Assembly (NCBI RefSeq): GCF_000759475.1
Contig: NZ_CP009454.1
Span: forward strand, 2,046,001-2,110,000
Direction: 5' to 3'
DNA from: Pantoea rwandensis
GTDB lineage: Bacteria > Pseudomonadota > Gammaproteobacteria > Enterobacterales > Enterobacteriaceae
Length of the DNA: 64,000 nucleotides
A program made the position numbers and the translations under genes. The notes under the pieces were generated by a model. It ran no database searches, was not told the origin of the DNA, and worked only from the letters and a program-made list of their open reading frames with translations. Below are positions 36,278 through 50,839 of the stretch, one piece after another. The stretch's first letter is position 1. Every line of letters begins with the position of its first letter.

Positions 36278-37339
36278 ATGTTAAATATTATTATTCCAAT
36301 GAGTGGAGCCAGCCTTTATGAAACCAGCGCTGATTTCATCTATCCAAAAATCCTTACTGAAATTAATAATAGGACCCTGCTGGAATATTCTCAGGATATC
36401 TTTTCTACGTTAACCGAAGAGTATAAAAGTCTTTTTGTTGTCCCTGCTGATAAGCTTACTAAGCTAGCGCTGGGTAACATTATTGAACTTATCTCACCTC
36501 AAGCGGTTATCATTCCACTACAGGGTATGACAAAGGGAGCTGTTTGCAGCAGCATGATGGCTATTGACGAAATCAATCTCGATGATGAATTGATTATCGC
36601 GTCAGCTGATCACTATATCAATGATAATTTGCAACAGGTGCTTGAATATTTTAGAAGTCTGGAGGCTGATGCCGGTGTCCTCACTTTTGAATCTGTTCAT
36701 CCGAAGTGGTCTTTTGTAAAAACTAACGAAGAAGGCTTAGTAGTACAGACGGCAGAAAAAAATGCGATTAGTCGCAATGCCGTTGCAGGACTTTACTATT
36801 TTAAAATTGGCTCTGATTTCATCGAAGCTGCAAAAGAGCTTATCCGAAAGGATAACGCTATCGATAATAATTTCTATCTCTCTTCATCTTTAAATGAGTT
36901 GGTACTGAAGGGTAAAAAGATAGTGATGCGTCCTCTTAGCGATTCGGTGTATCACAATTTCTATGATGCCCATGCTGTAAAAGCATTTGAATCATCACAC
37001 GCTAATCCTTTACCACCCGTTAAGAAACTGACTGAAAAATATATTGCTGCTTTTAATTCTCGTTCTTTACATGAAGTAGTCGAAATGTTTGACCGTAATG
37101 CCACGCTAACCGATCCTGGGAACCATAAAGTTGGTCAGGAAAACATCCGTAGTATGTTAGTACAACTTTTTACCGATACTAAATCTCTTGAATTTAAAGC
37201 TCTTTCTGTTCTAGCTGAGCAAAACAGATCAGTTATTGAATTTGAACTCCAACTTGATGATAAGTTGCTGCGCGGTGTTGATATTATTGACTGGGATAAC
37301 AAAGGTCATATTCTAAAACTTAACGCTTATTTGTATTAG
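36278..37339 (+). CDS. Nucleotidyltransferase-like protein fused to a SnoaL/NTF2-type domain
   Basis: A 353-residue two-domain protein. Residues 1-235 resemble a sugar nucleotidyltransferase (NIIIPMSGASLYE, YPKILTEINNRTLLEY, GAVCSSMMAI, ASADHYINDN). The usual G-x-G-x-R loop is replaced by SGASLY, so nucleotide binding may differ or be lost. Residues 245-353 look like a SnoaL/NTF2 alpha-beta barrel (KYIAAFNSRSLHEVVEMFD, LTDPGNHKVGQENIRSMLVQ). It resembles the transferase at 28020 in layout of the first domain. It is the last gene of the plus-strand unit; gnd follows after 150 bp with its own ribosome-binding site. Confidence 0.75.
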   Translation: MLNIIIPMSGASLYETSADFIYPKILTEINNRTLLEYSQDIFSTLTEEYKSLFVVPADKLTKLALGNIIELISPQAVIIPLQGMTKGAVCSSMMAIDEINLDDELIIASADHYINDNLQQVLEYFRSLEADAGVLTFESVHPKWSFVKTNEEGLVVQTAEKNAISRNAVAGLYYFKIGSDFIEAAKELIRKDNAIDNNFYLSSSLNELVLKGKKIVMRPLSDSVYHNFYDAHAVKAFESSHANPLPPVKKLTEKYIAAFNSRSLHEVVEMFDRNATLTDPGNHKVGQENIRSMLVQLFTDTKSLEFKALSVLAEQNRSVIEFELQLDDKLLRGVDIIDWDNKGHILKLNAYLY

Positions 37340-37489
37340 TGTTCCAACGAGCATGCTTATCCCTGGAACTTCTAATGATATCTCATAGCATCATTTTCTA
37401 ACTGGTTGATGCTTACCTAGGTTAACATGTTTGCCACTTTTGTTCACAAACTGCTGCGTTTGTGAAGTGACCTCAGACAGGAGTATGTA

Positions 37490-38899
37490 ATGTCCAAGCA
37501 ACAGATAGGCGTTGTAGGTATGGCAGTGATGGGCCGTAATCTGGCTCTTAACATTGAGAGCCGCGGTTACACTGTTTCTATCTTCAACCGTTCACGCGAA
37601 AAGACTGATGAAGTTATCGCTGAAAGTCAGGGCAAGAAACTTGCTCCATTTTACACCGTTGAAGAGTTCGTTGAATCGCTGGAAAAACCACGCCGTATTC
37701 TGCTGATGGTGCAGGCTGGTGAGGCAACTGATAAAACGATCGCTTCTCTGACTCCTCACCTCGACAAAGGTGACATCCTGATCGACGGCGGTAATACTTT
37801 CTACAAAGACACCATTCGTCGCAACAAAGAGCTTTCAGATCAAGGCTTTAACTTCATCGGTACTGGCGTTTCCGGCGGTGAAGAGGGCGCACTGAAAGGT
37901 CCTTCCATTATGCCTGGTGGCCAGAAAGAAGCCTATGAACTGGTTGCGCCGATTCTGGATAAAATTGCCGCACGTGCAGAAGATGGCGAAGCTTGCGTTG
38001 CTTACATCGGTCCAAACGGTGCTGGTCATTATGTGAAGATGGTGCATAACGGCATCGAATACGGTGACATGCAGCTGATCGCTGAAGCCTATGCGCTGCT
38101 GAAAGGTGCGCTGGGTCTGAACAACGAAGAACTGGCTAAAACCTTTACTGACTGGAATAACGGTGAGCTGAGCAGCTACCTGATTGACATCACTAAAGAC
38201 ATCTTCACCAAGAAAGATGAAGATGGTAAGTATTTGGTTGATGTGATCCTGGACGAAGCCGCTAACAAAGGTACCGGTAAATGGACTAGCCAGAGCTCAC
38301 TGGATCTCGGCGAGCCGCTGTCTTTGATTACCGAATCCGTGTTTGCACGTTACCTCTCTTCACTGAAATCTCAGCGTGTTACTGCTTCTAAAGTATTGAG
38401 CGGTCCACAGGCTAAAGCCTTTACCGGTGACAAAGCTGAGTTTGTTGAGAAAGTACGTCGCGCACTGTATCTGGGCAAAATCGTTTCATATGCTCAGGGC
38501 TTCTCTCAGTTGCGTGCTGCTTCAGAAGAGAACAACTGGGATCTGCATTACGGTGAAATCGCGAAGATCTTCCGTGCTGGCTGCATCATCCGTGCTCAGT
38601 TCTTGCAGAAGATTACTGATGCTTACGCAAGCAATGCTGACATCGCAAACTTGTTGCTGGATCCATACTTCAAAAACATTGCTGACGAATATCAGCAGGC
38701 GCTGCGTGATGTTGTTTCTTACGCGATTCAGAATGGCATCCCGACTCCGACCTTCTCGGCAGCCATCGCCTATTACGACAGCTATCGTTCAGAAGTTCTG
38801 CCAGCTAACCTGATTCAGGCTCAGCGCGACTACTTTGGTGCGCATACTTACAAGCGCATTGATAAAGACGGTGTATTCCACACTGAGTGGCTCGACTAA
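37490..38899 (+). CDS. gnd: 6-phosphogluconate dehydrogenase, decarboxylating
   Basis: Oxidises 6-phosphogluconate to ribulose-5-phosphate, CO2 and NADPH in the pentose phosphate pathway. The 469-residue protein has the NADP-binding [16 protein letters not shown] at the N-terminus, [20 protein letters not shown] (about 127-146) and the catalytic Lys in [14 protein letters not shown] (about 182-195). AGGAG lies 6 nt before the ATG. gnd is the classical right border of the O-antigen locus in enterobacteria and a known recombination hotspot. Its G+C content is back to core-genome level compared with the island on its left. Confidence 0.97.
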   Translation: MSKQQIGVVGMAVMGRNLALNIESRGYTVSIFNRSREKTDEVIAESQGKKLAPFYTVEEFVESLEKPRRILLMVQAGEATDKTIASLTPHLDKGDILIDGGNTFYKDTIRRNKELSDQGFNFIGTGVSGGEEGALKGPSIMPGGQKEAYELVAPILDKIAARAEDGEACVAYIGPNGAGHYVKMVHNGIEYGDMQLIAEAYALLKGALGLNNEELAKTFTDWNNGELSSYLIDITKDIFTKKDEDGKYLVDVILDEAANKGTGKWTSQSSLDLGEPLSLITESVFARYLSSLKSQRVTASKVLSGPQAKAFTGDKAEFVEKVRRALYLGKIVSYAQGFSQLRAASEENNWDLHYGEIAKIFRAGCIIRAQFLQKITDAYASNADIANLLLDPYFKNIADEYQQALRDVVSYAIQNGIPTPTFSAAIAYYDSYRSEVLPANLIQAQRDYFGAHTYKRIDKDGVFHTEWLD

Positions 38900-38905
38900 T
38901 AATTG

Positions 38906-38936
38906 TGAGGCTTCCTTCGGGAAGCCTCAATTTTTT
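38906..38936 (+). terminator. Intrinsic terminator of gnd
   Basis: A 10-bp perfect stem (TGAGGCTTCC / GGAAGCCTCA) closed by a TTCG tetraloop and followed by a run of six T begins 6 nt after the gnd stop codon. The T-run overlaps the stop codon of the convergent gene. Confidence 0.95.
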
Positions 38937-40050
38937 ACCCCACCAACAACTCTCCCTCTCTGCCCGCATTTTCCCCCGCAAGCCTTACCACCAGCATTCC
39001 CGCCGTAGCAAACTTCATGAGATTTCGCGCATACAGCACCCCACCAAACTCTGCCACCAGCGGTGTCACCTGGTCGGTAATCGGATCCACAATCTCCGCC
39101 ACCACTTCACCCGGCTTGATCCACTCACCCAACTCACGGCGATTCAACAGCAATCCAGAATGCGGTGCATGGATATACTCACAACCTGCCAGCGGTGTCG
39201 CGGGATTGATCAGGGCAGGGGACTCACCTGTTTCACCCGCGATATAGCCGCCTTCAATCAACGCGTTAATAATCGCATCCGCATCCTTCTCCGCCTGTTG
39301 CGGCGACACATCCGCAACCCCACGTAACTCCAGCGTCACTGGCAACAAACCACGAGGCATCGGATACTCACCACCAAATCGCTCAGCCAGTGTCAGCCAC
39401 GGTTCACAGCAGGCCTCATCAAAGGGTTCGCCACCGGATATTTGCGCCAGCAGTTGCACTTCACTGCCTAACCAACGCGCTAATGGTTCGATATCCTGCC
39501 ATGCGTGCGGCGTGGTATACAGATGCGGCAATGCGTCCCAGTCGCAGTGCAGATCAATCATCAAATCTGCCTGGCTGGCCATACGCATTAGCGTGAAGCG
39601 CTGCGCATCCAGTTCGGTACGAGCAATGCGATCGCGATAGTGGCGATCAATGGCATCACGGATCAGCCGTTTGTTCTCATATTCGCTTTGCGTCAACGAA
39701 CCGGCCAACTCTTCAGCCAGGGTATCGCCTAACGCCGGGAAACGGCGATTGAAATCCTGACCTGAAAGCGTATGGAATCGACCCAAATGACTGCCGTGCC
39801 AGTGTTGACCCATCGCCAGCGGATTGGCCACCGGCACCAGCGTAATTTTGGATTTGAGCTGCCCGGCAGATTCCAGCGCCAGCAGCTTGTGTTTCAGATA
39901 CCACGCCACCGCCATACCCGGCAGTTCATCACCGTGCAGTGCCGCCTGAATGTAGACGCGTTGCTGGGAATCGGTACCGAAATGAAAGCTGACGATTTCG
40001 CGCTGTGTACCGAGGGAAGCACTTAGCAAGAGATGATGTTGTTGTTGCAT
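38935..40050 (-). CDS. Succinylglutamate desuccinylase/aspartoacylase family hydrolase
   Basis: A 371-residue zinc hydrolase of the AstE/AspA (M14-like) family. The metal site is visible as ALHGDELPG (His39, Glu42) and DLHCDWD (about residue 167). AGYEYIHAP-like sequence near residue 290, CEYIHAPHSGLLL, leads into a C-terminal beta-rich domain with IKPGEVVAEIVDP, as in the AstE_AspA family. It probably cleaves an N-acyl amino acid or related amide; the substrate is unknown. It is convergent with gnd and lies 170 bp downstream of the binding-protein gene on the same strand, which may mean a common transcript. Confidence 0.8.
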   Translation of the reverse strand: MQQQHHLLLSASLGTQREIVSFHFGTDSQQRVYIQAALHGDELPGMAVAWYLKHKLLALESAGQLKSKITLVPVANPLAMGQHWHGSHLGRFHTLSGQDFNRRFPALGDTLAEELAGSLTQSEYENKRLIRDAIDRHYRDRIARTELDAQRFTLMRMASQADLMIDLHCDWDALPHLYTTPHAWQDIEPLARWLGSEVQLLAQISGGEPFDEACCEPWLTLAERFGGEYPMPRGLLPVTLELRGVADVSPQQAEKDADAIINALIEGGYIAGETGESPALINPATPLAGCEYIHAPHSGLLLNRRELGEWIKPGEVVAEIVDPITDQVTPLVAEFGGVLYARNLMKFATAGMLVVRLAGENAGREGELLVG

Positions 40051-40220
40051 GGCGCGGTCGATGTCCTATATCTACGGCACACTGAACGTCGTGCCTGATT
40101 AATTTTATTGACTGGAATTATAGTGCTGCTGTGAAAATGAGCGGGGATGAAGCCGCTAAATTTGCGCTCGCTCATGTTAGCAGCGCGAACAGGGCGGCCT
40201 GAAGACCGCCCCTGCATTGA

Positions 40221-41018
40221 TTAATGCTGGATCGAGATGTCAGTGGCGAAGTACTTCTTCTGGATCTTGTCAAAAGTGCCGTTTTTCTTGATTTCAGCAA
40301 AGGCGTTATCAAGGGCTGTTTTCAGCTCTTCATCGCCTTTACGCAGACCAATCGCCGTACCTGGACCGATAATAGGGTCTTCCACGATCGGGCCAGCCAG
40401 TTCGAAATCTTTGCCTTGCGGGTGTTTCAGGAAGCCGTTAGCTGCCTGTGCTGCATCGGTGAACACCACATCCAGACGGCCAGAAATCAAATCGCTCTCC
40501 ACCTGCGCCTGATCGCCGTAAGGCACCACGTTTACACCGTGTGGCTGCCATTTTGCCAGCGCATAACGTTCCTGCACGGTTCCTTGCTCAACGCCAACTG
40601 TTTTGCCTTTCAGCGATTCAGCCGTTGGCAGCAGGCCAGAGCCTTTACGCGCAATTAGCTGAGTTTTGGTGTCGTACAACGGCACGGTGAAGTCGATCTG
40701 CTTCAGGCGCTCTTCAGTGATGCCCATATCAGAAAGAATCGCGTCGAATTTACGCGCTTTCAGCGCCGGGATCATGCCATCGAACTGGCTCTCCACCCAG
40801 ACGCACTTGGTTTTCATCTGCTCGCACAGTGCATTGCCAAGGTCGATATCAAAACCAACCAGCTTGCCTTGTGGTGTTTTGGATTCAAAAGGAGGGTAGG
40901 TTGGGTCTACAGCGAAACGTACCTGTTCAATCTTTGCCTGCGCGCCAAATGCGCAACCTGCCAGCGCGGCCAGCGCCAGCGTTTGACGCAGGCGGGCAGT
41001 AAAACGAGAACTTGCCAT
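40221..41018 (-). CDS. Periplasmic amino-acid-binding protein of an ABC transporter
   Basis: A 265-residue solute-binding protein of family 3. It starts with a Sec signal peptide (MASSRFTARLRQTLALAALA, cut near GAQA) and continues FAVDPTYPPFESKTPQGKLV, GFDIDLGNALCEQM and the FDAILSDMGITEERLKQIDF block, typical of HisJ/ArgT-type proteins for basic amino acids. ATG at 41018 is chosen because it gives a proper signal peptide and has AAGAAGA upstream; an in-frame start 22 codons earlier would ruin it. No permease or ATPase gene lies next to it, so it must share a transporter encoded elsewhere. Confidence 0.88.
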   Translation of the reverse strand: MASSRFTARLRQTLALAALAGCAFGAQAKIEQVRFAVDPTYPPFESKTPQGKLVGFDIDLGNALCEQMKTKCVWVESQFDGMIPALKARKFDAILSDMGITEERLKQIDFTVPLYDTKTQLIARKGSGLLPTAESLKGKTVGVEQGTVQERYALAKWQPHGVNVVPYGDQAQVESDLISGRLDVVFTDAAQAANGFLKHPQGKDFELAGPIVEDPIIGPGTAIGLRKGDEELKTALDNAFAEIKKNGTFDKIQKKYFATDISIQH

Positions 41019-41190
41019 AAAAACGGTCTTCTTTTTTCGTGATGTGGAACAAAGCAGAGTACCGATCACTGTCCGCCATGGCAATTAGCAGATTATTTTC
41101 ATCACGTTACCATTATGAGTAAGCATTGCTTTCTGGCGTAGGAACAACAAAGCGCACCGAAGTGCGCCTGAATATTATCTGGGAATAAAG

Positions 41191-41795
41191 TTACTTATGA
41201 CGCGCACGCAGATTATTAATAATCGTGCTCAAATCCAGCTCCTGGTCCTGCAGCAGCACCATCAGGTGATACAGCAAGTCAGAGGCTTCGTTGGTCAGCT
41301 CATGGCGGTCATTTACTGTGGCAGCCAGTGCGGTTTCCACGCCTTCTTCACCCACTTTCTGCGCGATACGCTTGGTGCCGCTGGCATACAGTTTCGCGGT
41401 GTAAGAACTCTCAGGATCGGCGCTCTTACGTGAAGCCAGCAGCTGCTCCAGCTGATACAGGAACGCCCAATCTGGCGCAGCTGGAGAGAAGCAGCTTGAT
41501 GTTCCGAGGTGGCAGGTTGGCCCAATCGGGTTTGCCAGCACCAGCAGGGTGTCGTTATCACAATCCGGCGTGATGCTCGCGACCTGCAGGAAGTGACCGG
41601 AGGTTTCCCCTTTGGTCCACAAGCGGTTTTTGGTGCGAGAGAAGAAAGTGACGTTGCCTTCCGCCAGCGTCTTTTGCAGTGCTTCCTCATTCATATAACC
41701 GTGCATCAGCACTTCGCCAGAAACGTTGTGCTGGACGATGACGGGCATCATGCCCGCGGTTTTGGCCCAATCCAGTTTGGCCAGTTGTTCTGCAG

Positions 41796-41802
<7 letters not shown>
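41191..41802 (-). CDS. hisI: Bifunctional phosphoribosyl-AMP cyclohydrolase / phosphoribosyl-ATP pyrophosphatase
   Basis: Also called hisIE. It carries out steps 2 and 3 of histidine synthesis. The 203-residue fusion has an N-terminal cyclohydrolase domain with [13 protein letters not shown] and the zinc-binding CHLGTSSCF (about 98-106). The C-terminal pyrophosphatase domain (about 115-203) contains [13 protein letters not shown] and the acidic [14 protein letters not shown]. It is the last gene of the his operon; its start overlaps the hisF end by 7 nt. Length and domain order match the enterobacterial enzyme. Confidence 0.97.
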
Positions 41803-47319
<5,517 letters not shown>

Positions 47320-47323
47320 GCTG

Positions 47324-48223
47324 TTACTCCAACATTTTTTCGATTGGCAGTACCAGGATGGAGCTGGCACCCAGCGCTTTCAGTTTTTCCATGGTTTCCC
47401 AGAACAGGGTTTCACTGCTCACCATGTGCATCGCCACGCGGCTCACTTCGCCTGCCAGCGGCAATACGGTTGGGCGCTCGGCACCTGGCAGCAGGGCGAT
47501 CACTTCTTCCAGGCGCTCGCTTGGCGCGTGCAGCATGATGTACTTGGATTCACGTGCTTTGATGACGCCCTGAATGCGCGTCATCATTTTGTCGATCAGT
47601 TCTTGTTTCGCCGCTGGCAGTTCGCCATCGCGCTGAATCAGTACCGCTTTAGAACGGTAAATGACTTCCACTTCGCGCAGGCCGTTGGCTTCGAGGGTGG
47701 CACCGGTCGATACCAGGTCGCAAATGGCATCGGCCAGACCCGCACGTGGCGCGACTTCCACCGAACCGTTCAGCAGGCAAGACTTAAAGGAAACGCCTTG
47801 CTTATCGAGATATTTCTTCAGCAGGTGCGGATAAGAGGTGGCAATACGTGAGTTCTGCAGGCACTGCGGGCCGGTGTATTCTGCATCTACGGGCATCGCC
47901 AGCGACAGGCGGCAGCCGCCGAAATCGAGACGGCGCAGGGTGAAGTAGCGTGGATCTTCGCCTTGTGCACGGCGGTCCAGCAGCTCTTCTTCCAGCACGT
48001 TCTCACCGACGATGCCGAGATCCACCACGCCATCCATCACCAGGCCAGGGATATCGTCATCACGCACACGCAGGATATCGATAGGCATGTTCTCCGCAAA
48101 CGCAATCAGACGCTGCTGCTGAAGGTTGATTTTGATGCCGCAGCGGGCCAGCAGTTCGCGTGATTCATCACTTAAACGGCCAGATTTCTGCATAGCTATG
48201 CGAATACGGGTGTTATCTAACAT
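47324..48223 (-). CDS. hisG: ATP phosphoribosyltransferase
   Basis: First and feedback-inhibited enzyme of histidine synthesis. The 299-residue long-form protein starts [19 protein letters not shown] and has [13 protein letters not shown], the PRPP-binding region around [16 protein letters not shown], and a C-terminal ACT-like regulatory domain (about 225-299) ending [11 protein letters not shown]. The start at 48223 fits the family; an ATG 7 codons upstream is also in frame. Expression is set by the hisL attenuator just upstream. Confidence 0.97.
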   Translation of the reverse strand: MLDNTRIRIAMQKSGRLSDESRELLARCGIKINLQQQRLIAFAENMPIDILRVRDDDIPGLVMDGVVDLGIVGENVLEEELLDRRAQGEDPRYFTLRRLDFGGCRLSLAMPVDAEYTGPQCLQNSRIATSYPHLLKKYLDKQGVSFKSCLLNGSVEVAPRAGLADAICDLVSTGATLEANGLREVEVIYRSKAVLIQRDGELPAAKQELIDKMMTRIQGVIKARESKYIMLHAPSERLEEVIALLPGAERPTVLPLAGEVSRVAMHMVSSETLFWETMEKLKALGASSILVLPIEKMLE

Positions 48224-48280
48224 GTTTCCTATCCTCTTATTCAATCCTGTCTGAACTCAGTTGGGTTGCGTTCGCCCATA

Positions 48281-48312
48281 AAAAAAACCCCCGGAAGATG
48301 ATCTTCCGGGGG
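48281..48312 (-). terminator. his operon attenuator
   Basis: CCCCCGGAAGAT and ATCTTCCGGGGG form a long G+C-rich stem that is followed on the minus strand by seven T. It lies between hisL and hisG, where the histidine attenuator is found in E. coli and Salmonella. Ribosome stalling at the His codons of hisL should favour the antiterminator fold. Confidence 0.95.
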
Positions 48313-48375
48313 CTCTCTTTGCGTTCGCACCACTGGAAGATCCTAATCGTCTCCCAGCACACATCGCCTGAAAGA

Positions 48376-48423
48376 CTAGTCAGGATGATGGTGATGATGG
48401 TGGTTGAACTGAACGCGTGTCAT
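48376..48423 (-). CDS. hisL: his operon leader peptide
   Basis: A 15-residue leader, MTRVQFNHHHHHHPD, with six consecutive His codons; the E. coli peptide, as I recall it, has seven. It is translated first on the his transcript. Shortage of charged tRNA-His stalls the ribosome here and prevents the downstream attenuator from forming. It is a natural peptide, not an affinity tag. Confidence 0.97.
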   Translation of the reverse strand: MTRVQFNHHHHHHPD

Positions 48424-48603
48424 AGTAAATTCCGTTGCTGAATGAGTATTCATTTGCGTGCTGATTAACCTAACGAAGATGACGGCGCTTGGCAACCCTT
48501 TTTTAACGTCAGTTCTCGGAACCTTCCGCAACAGTTTGCGCTGGTTTGCCACAATCGCTGGGACTAAGATGAAGTGTCTTAGCGCTGTAAAGCAGGAGTC
48601 GGT

Positions 48604-49431
48604 ATGAAAAAAGTCGCGATTGTAGGTCTGGGATGGCTGGGTATGCCGCTGGCGATGGCGCTGACGGCGCGCGGCTGGCAGGTAACCGGCAGCAAAACCT
48701 CCCCCGATGGTGTGGATGCTGCGCGCCGCTGCGGTATTGAGGCATTTCAACTGGTGCTAACACCCGAGATTGAATGTGAAGCGGATGAGTTGGCCACGCT
48801 GATGGCGGTGGACGCGCTGGTGGTGACGTTGCCTGCCAGCCGCACGGTGCAGGGCGGAGAAGATTACATGCAAGCCGTGCAGAACGTGGTCGATACGGCA
48901 TTAGCACACAAGGTGCCGCGCATCATTTTTACCAGCTCGTCGTCGGTGTACGGCACCGGTTCGGGCGTCATGAAAGAGAGCAGTGCGCTACAGCCAGAAA
49001 GTGTGGCGGGCAAGACGCTAGTAGAACTGGAAAACTGGTTGCATGATCTGCCCGGTACCAGCGTGGATATTGTACGACTGGCGGGTCTCGTCGGGCCAAA
49101 CCGTCATCCGGGGCGCTTCCTCGCCGGGAAGGTTGGACTGGAGAATGGCGGTCATGTGGTCAATCTGGTGCATCTGGATGATGTGGTGGATGCCATTGTG
49201 CTGCTGCTGCAAACGCCGAAGGGCGGACGCGTGTATAACTTGTGTGCCTCAAAGCATCCAGCGCGTGATGATTTCTATCCGTTTGTCTCGAAGCAGTTAG
49301 GGCTGGTGGCACCAACGTTTGTTGCCGAGCCGGAGCGAGAGGCGGGGAAAGTGGTGGATGGGTCGAAGATCTGTAATGAGCTGGGGTTTGAATACAGCTA
49401 CGATGATCCAATGAAAATGCCGCTGGAGTGA
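48604..49431 (+). CDS. yeeZ: SDR-type NAD(P)-binding protein YeeZ
   Basis: A 275-residue atypical short-chain dehydrogenase-like protein of unknown substrate. It opens KKVAIVGLGWLGMPLAMALT with the nucleotide-binding G-x-G-x2-G pattern, and has FTSSSSVYGTGSG (about 102-114) with the Ser/Tyr block. The Tyr-x3-Lys pair of active SDRs is not obvious. It is divergent from hisL, the same neighbourhood as E. coli yeeZ. The ATG has AGCAGGAG about 9 nt upstream. Confidence 0.88.
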   Translation: MKKVAIVGLGWLGMPLAMALTARGWQVTGSKTSPDGVDAARRCGIEAFQLVLTPEIECEADELATLMAVDALVVTLPASRTVQGGEDYMQAVQNVVDTALAHKVPRIIFTSSSSVYGTGSGVMKESSALQPESVAGKTLVELENWLHDLPGTSVDIVRLAGLVGPNRHPGRFLAGKVGLENGGHVVNLVHLDDVVDAIVLLLQTPKGGRVYNLCASKHPARDDFYPFVSKQLGLVAPTFVAEPEREAGKVVDGSKICNELGFEYSYDDPMKMPLE

Positions 49432-49537
49432 GGTTAGCGTTCGAGTGCCGACTTTTGCACTTTTTCCGTAGCGGCGAGGTTTATCGCGCGTTGTGCAAAA
49501 CCCACGCAATAAACTTTGCCGCTACAATACGTTACGG

Positions 49538-50815
49538 CTAAACCCCCAACCGATCCCGTAACGCATACCACACCGCACCCATCGCCGTCAGTGGCACTTT
49601 AAATCGCCTGCCCCCCGGAAACGGTAAATGCGGTAATTTGGCAAACGCATCAAATCTTTCTGCCTGTCCGCGCAGCACCTCGGCAATCAGCCTTCCAGAC
49701 AAGTGGGTACAGGTCACGCCATGTCCGCTATCCCCTTGCATAAAGAACGCATTCTTCTCGATTTGTCCAAACTGCGGCATACGTGACAGCGTCAGCAGGA
49801 AGTTGCCGCTCCAGCGATGGCTGAATTTCACCTCCTTCAGTTGCGGGAAGGTGCGCAACAGCTTGGGGCGAATCAGCGCTTCAATATCATCTGGCTCGCG
49901 TGCGCCATACACTACGCCGCCGCCGTACAGCAGTCGGTTATCGGCGGTGAGACGGAAGTAATCCAGCAGGTAATTACAATCTTCGACACAGTGATTGTTC
50001 GGCAATAAACCTAATGCCTGATCGAGGCTTAATGGCTCGGTGGTGATGATTTGCGAGCCGCACGGCATGCTTTTACGGCTCAGGCGCGGTTCAAGTTGTG
50101 AGGGGAGATAAGCATTACCGGCAAAAATCACAAAGGTGGCAGTGACTTCGCCTTTAGCGGTCTTTACCCGATGCGGCTCGCCATACTTCACTTCCAGCGC
50201 AGCAGATTGTTCATAGATACGTCCACCGTGCCGGCGAATTGCTTCCGCTTCACCCAGTGCCAGATTAAGCGGATGCAGATGCCCGCCGCGCTTATCCAGT
50301 AAGCCGCCGACGTAGCGATCGGTCGCCACTTCGCGACGAATCGCGCGCTCATCCAGCAGTTCTAATTGATGGTTGCCATAGCGCTCCCAGTTGGCTTTTT
50401 GGTTGCGCAAGTGGCCCATCTGGCGCTGATTCAACGCCGCAAAAATGCCGCCTGGACGGTAATCGCAGGCGATGGCGTAACGATCAATGCGATCGCGAAT
50501 AATCTCCGCGCCCTCAAACATCATATTCCCCAGCATCTTCGCCACGTCTTTGCCGTAGCGCTGTTCGATCACGTCCACGTCGCGGCTGTAAGAATTCACC
50601 ACCTGGCCGCCGTTACGACCGCTGGCTCCGAAACCAATCCTGGCCGCTTCAAGTAGCACCACGTCATAACCGGCTTCGGTCAAAAACAGCGCCGAGGAGA
50701 GGCCGGTAAATCCGCCGCCAATAATACAGACATCACACTGCACCGATTCCTGCAGTTCGGGCCACGGCTCATGCGCATTAGCCGTGGCTGAGTAATAACT
50801 TCCCACATGTTGCAT
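49538..50815 (-). CDS. puuB: Gamma-glutamylputrescine oxidoreductase
   Basis: FAD-dependent amine oxidase of the Puu pathway, which turns gamma-glutamylputrescine into gamma-glutamyl-gamma-aminobutyraldehyde. The 425-residue protein shows CDVCIIGGGFTGLSSALFL (about 28-46), the dinucleotide-binding fold, and ARIGFGASGRNGGQVVN (about 58-74). GDSGHGVTCTHLSGRLIAE (about 358-376) is the C-terminal FAD block of DAO-type enzymes. AGGAGG stands 5 nt before the chosen ATG. It is last in the minus-strand unit puuD-puuR-puuB. Confidence 0.9.
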   Translation of the reverse strand: MQHVGSYYSATANAHEPWPELQESVQCDVCIIGGGFTGLSSALFLTEAGYDVVLLEAARIGFGASGRNGGQVVNSYSRDVDVIEQRYGKDVAKMLGNMMFEGAEIIRDRIDRYAIACDYRPGGIFAALNQRQMGHLRNQKANWERYGNHQLELLDERAIRREVATDRYVGGLLDKRGGHLHPLNLALGEAEAIRRHGGRIYEQSAALEVKYGEPHRVKTAKGEVTATFVIFAGNAYLPSQLEPRLSRKSMPCGSQIITTEPLSLDQALGLLPNNHCVEDCNYLLDYFRLTADNRLLYGGGVVYGAREPDDIEALIRPKLLRTFPQLKEVKFSHRWSGNFLLTLSRMPQFGQIEKNAFFMQGDSGHGVTCTHLSGRLIAEVLRGQAERFDAFAKLPHLPFPGGRRFKVPLTAMGAVWYALRDRLGV

Positions 50816-50839
50816 CACATCCTCCTTTAGCGCGTGAAC

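Noticed and set aside
40192..40211. GGGCGGCC/ACCGCCC stem after the binding-protein gene as a terminator
   Set aside because: The stem is real but no T-run follows on the minus strand; kept out of the feature list.
48376..48423. Run of His codons suggesting an engineered His-tag
   Set aside because: It is the natural hisL leader peptide, followed by the attenuator and hisG.
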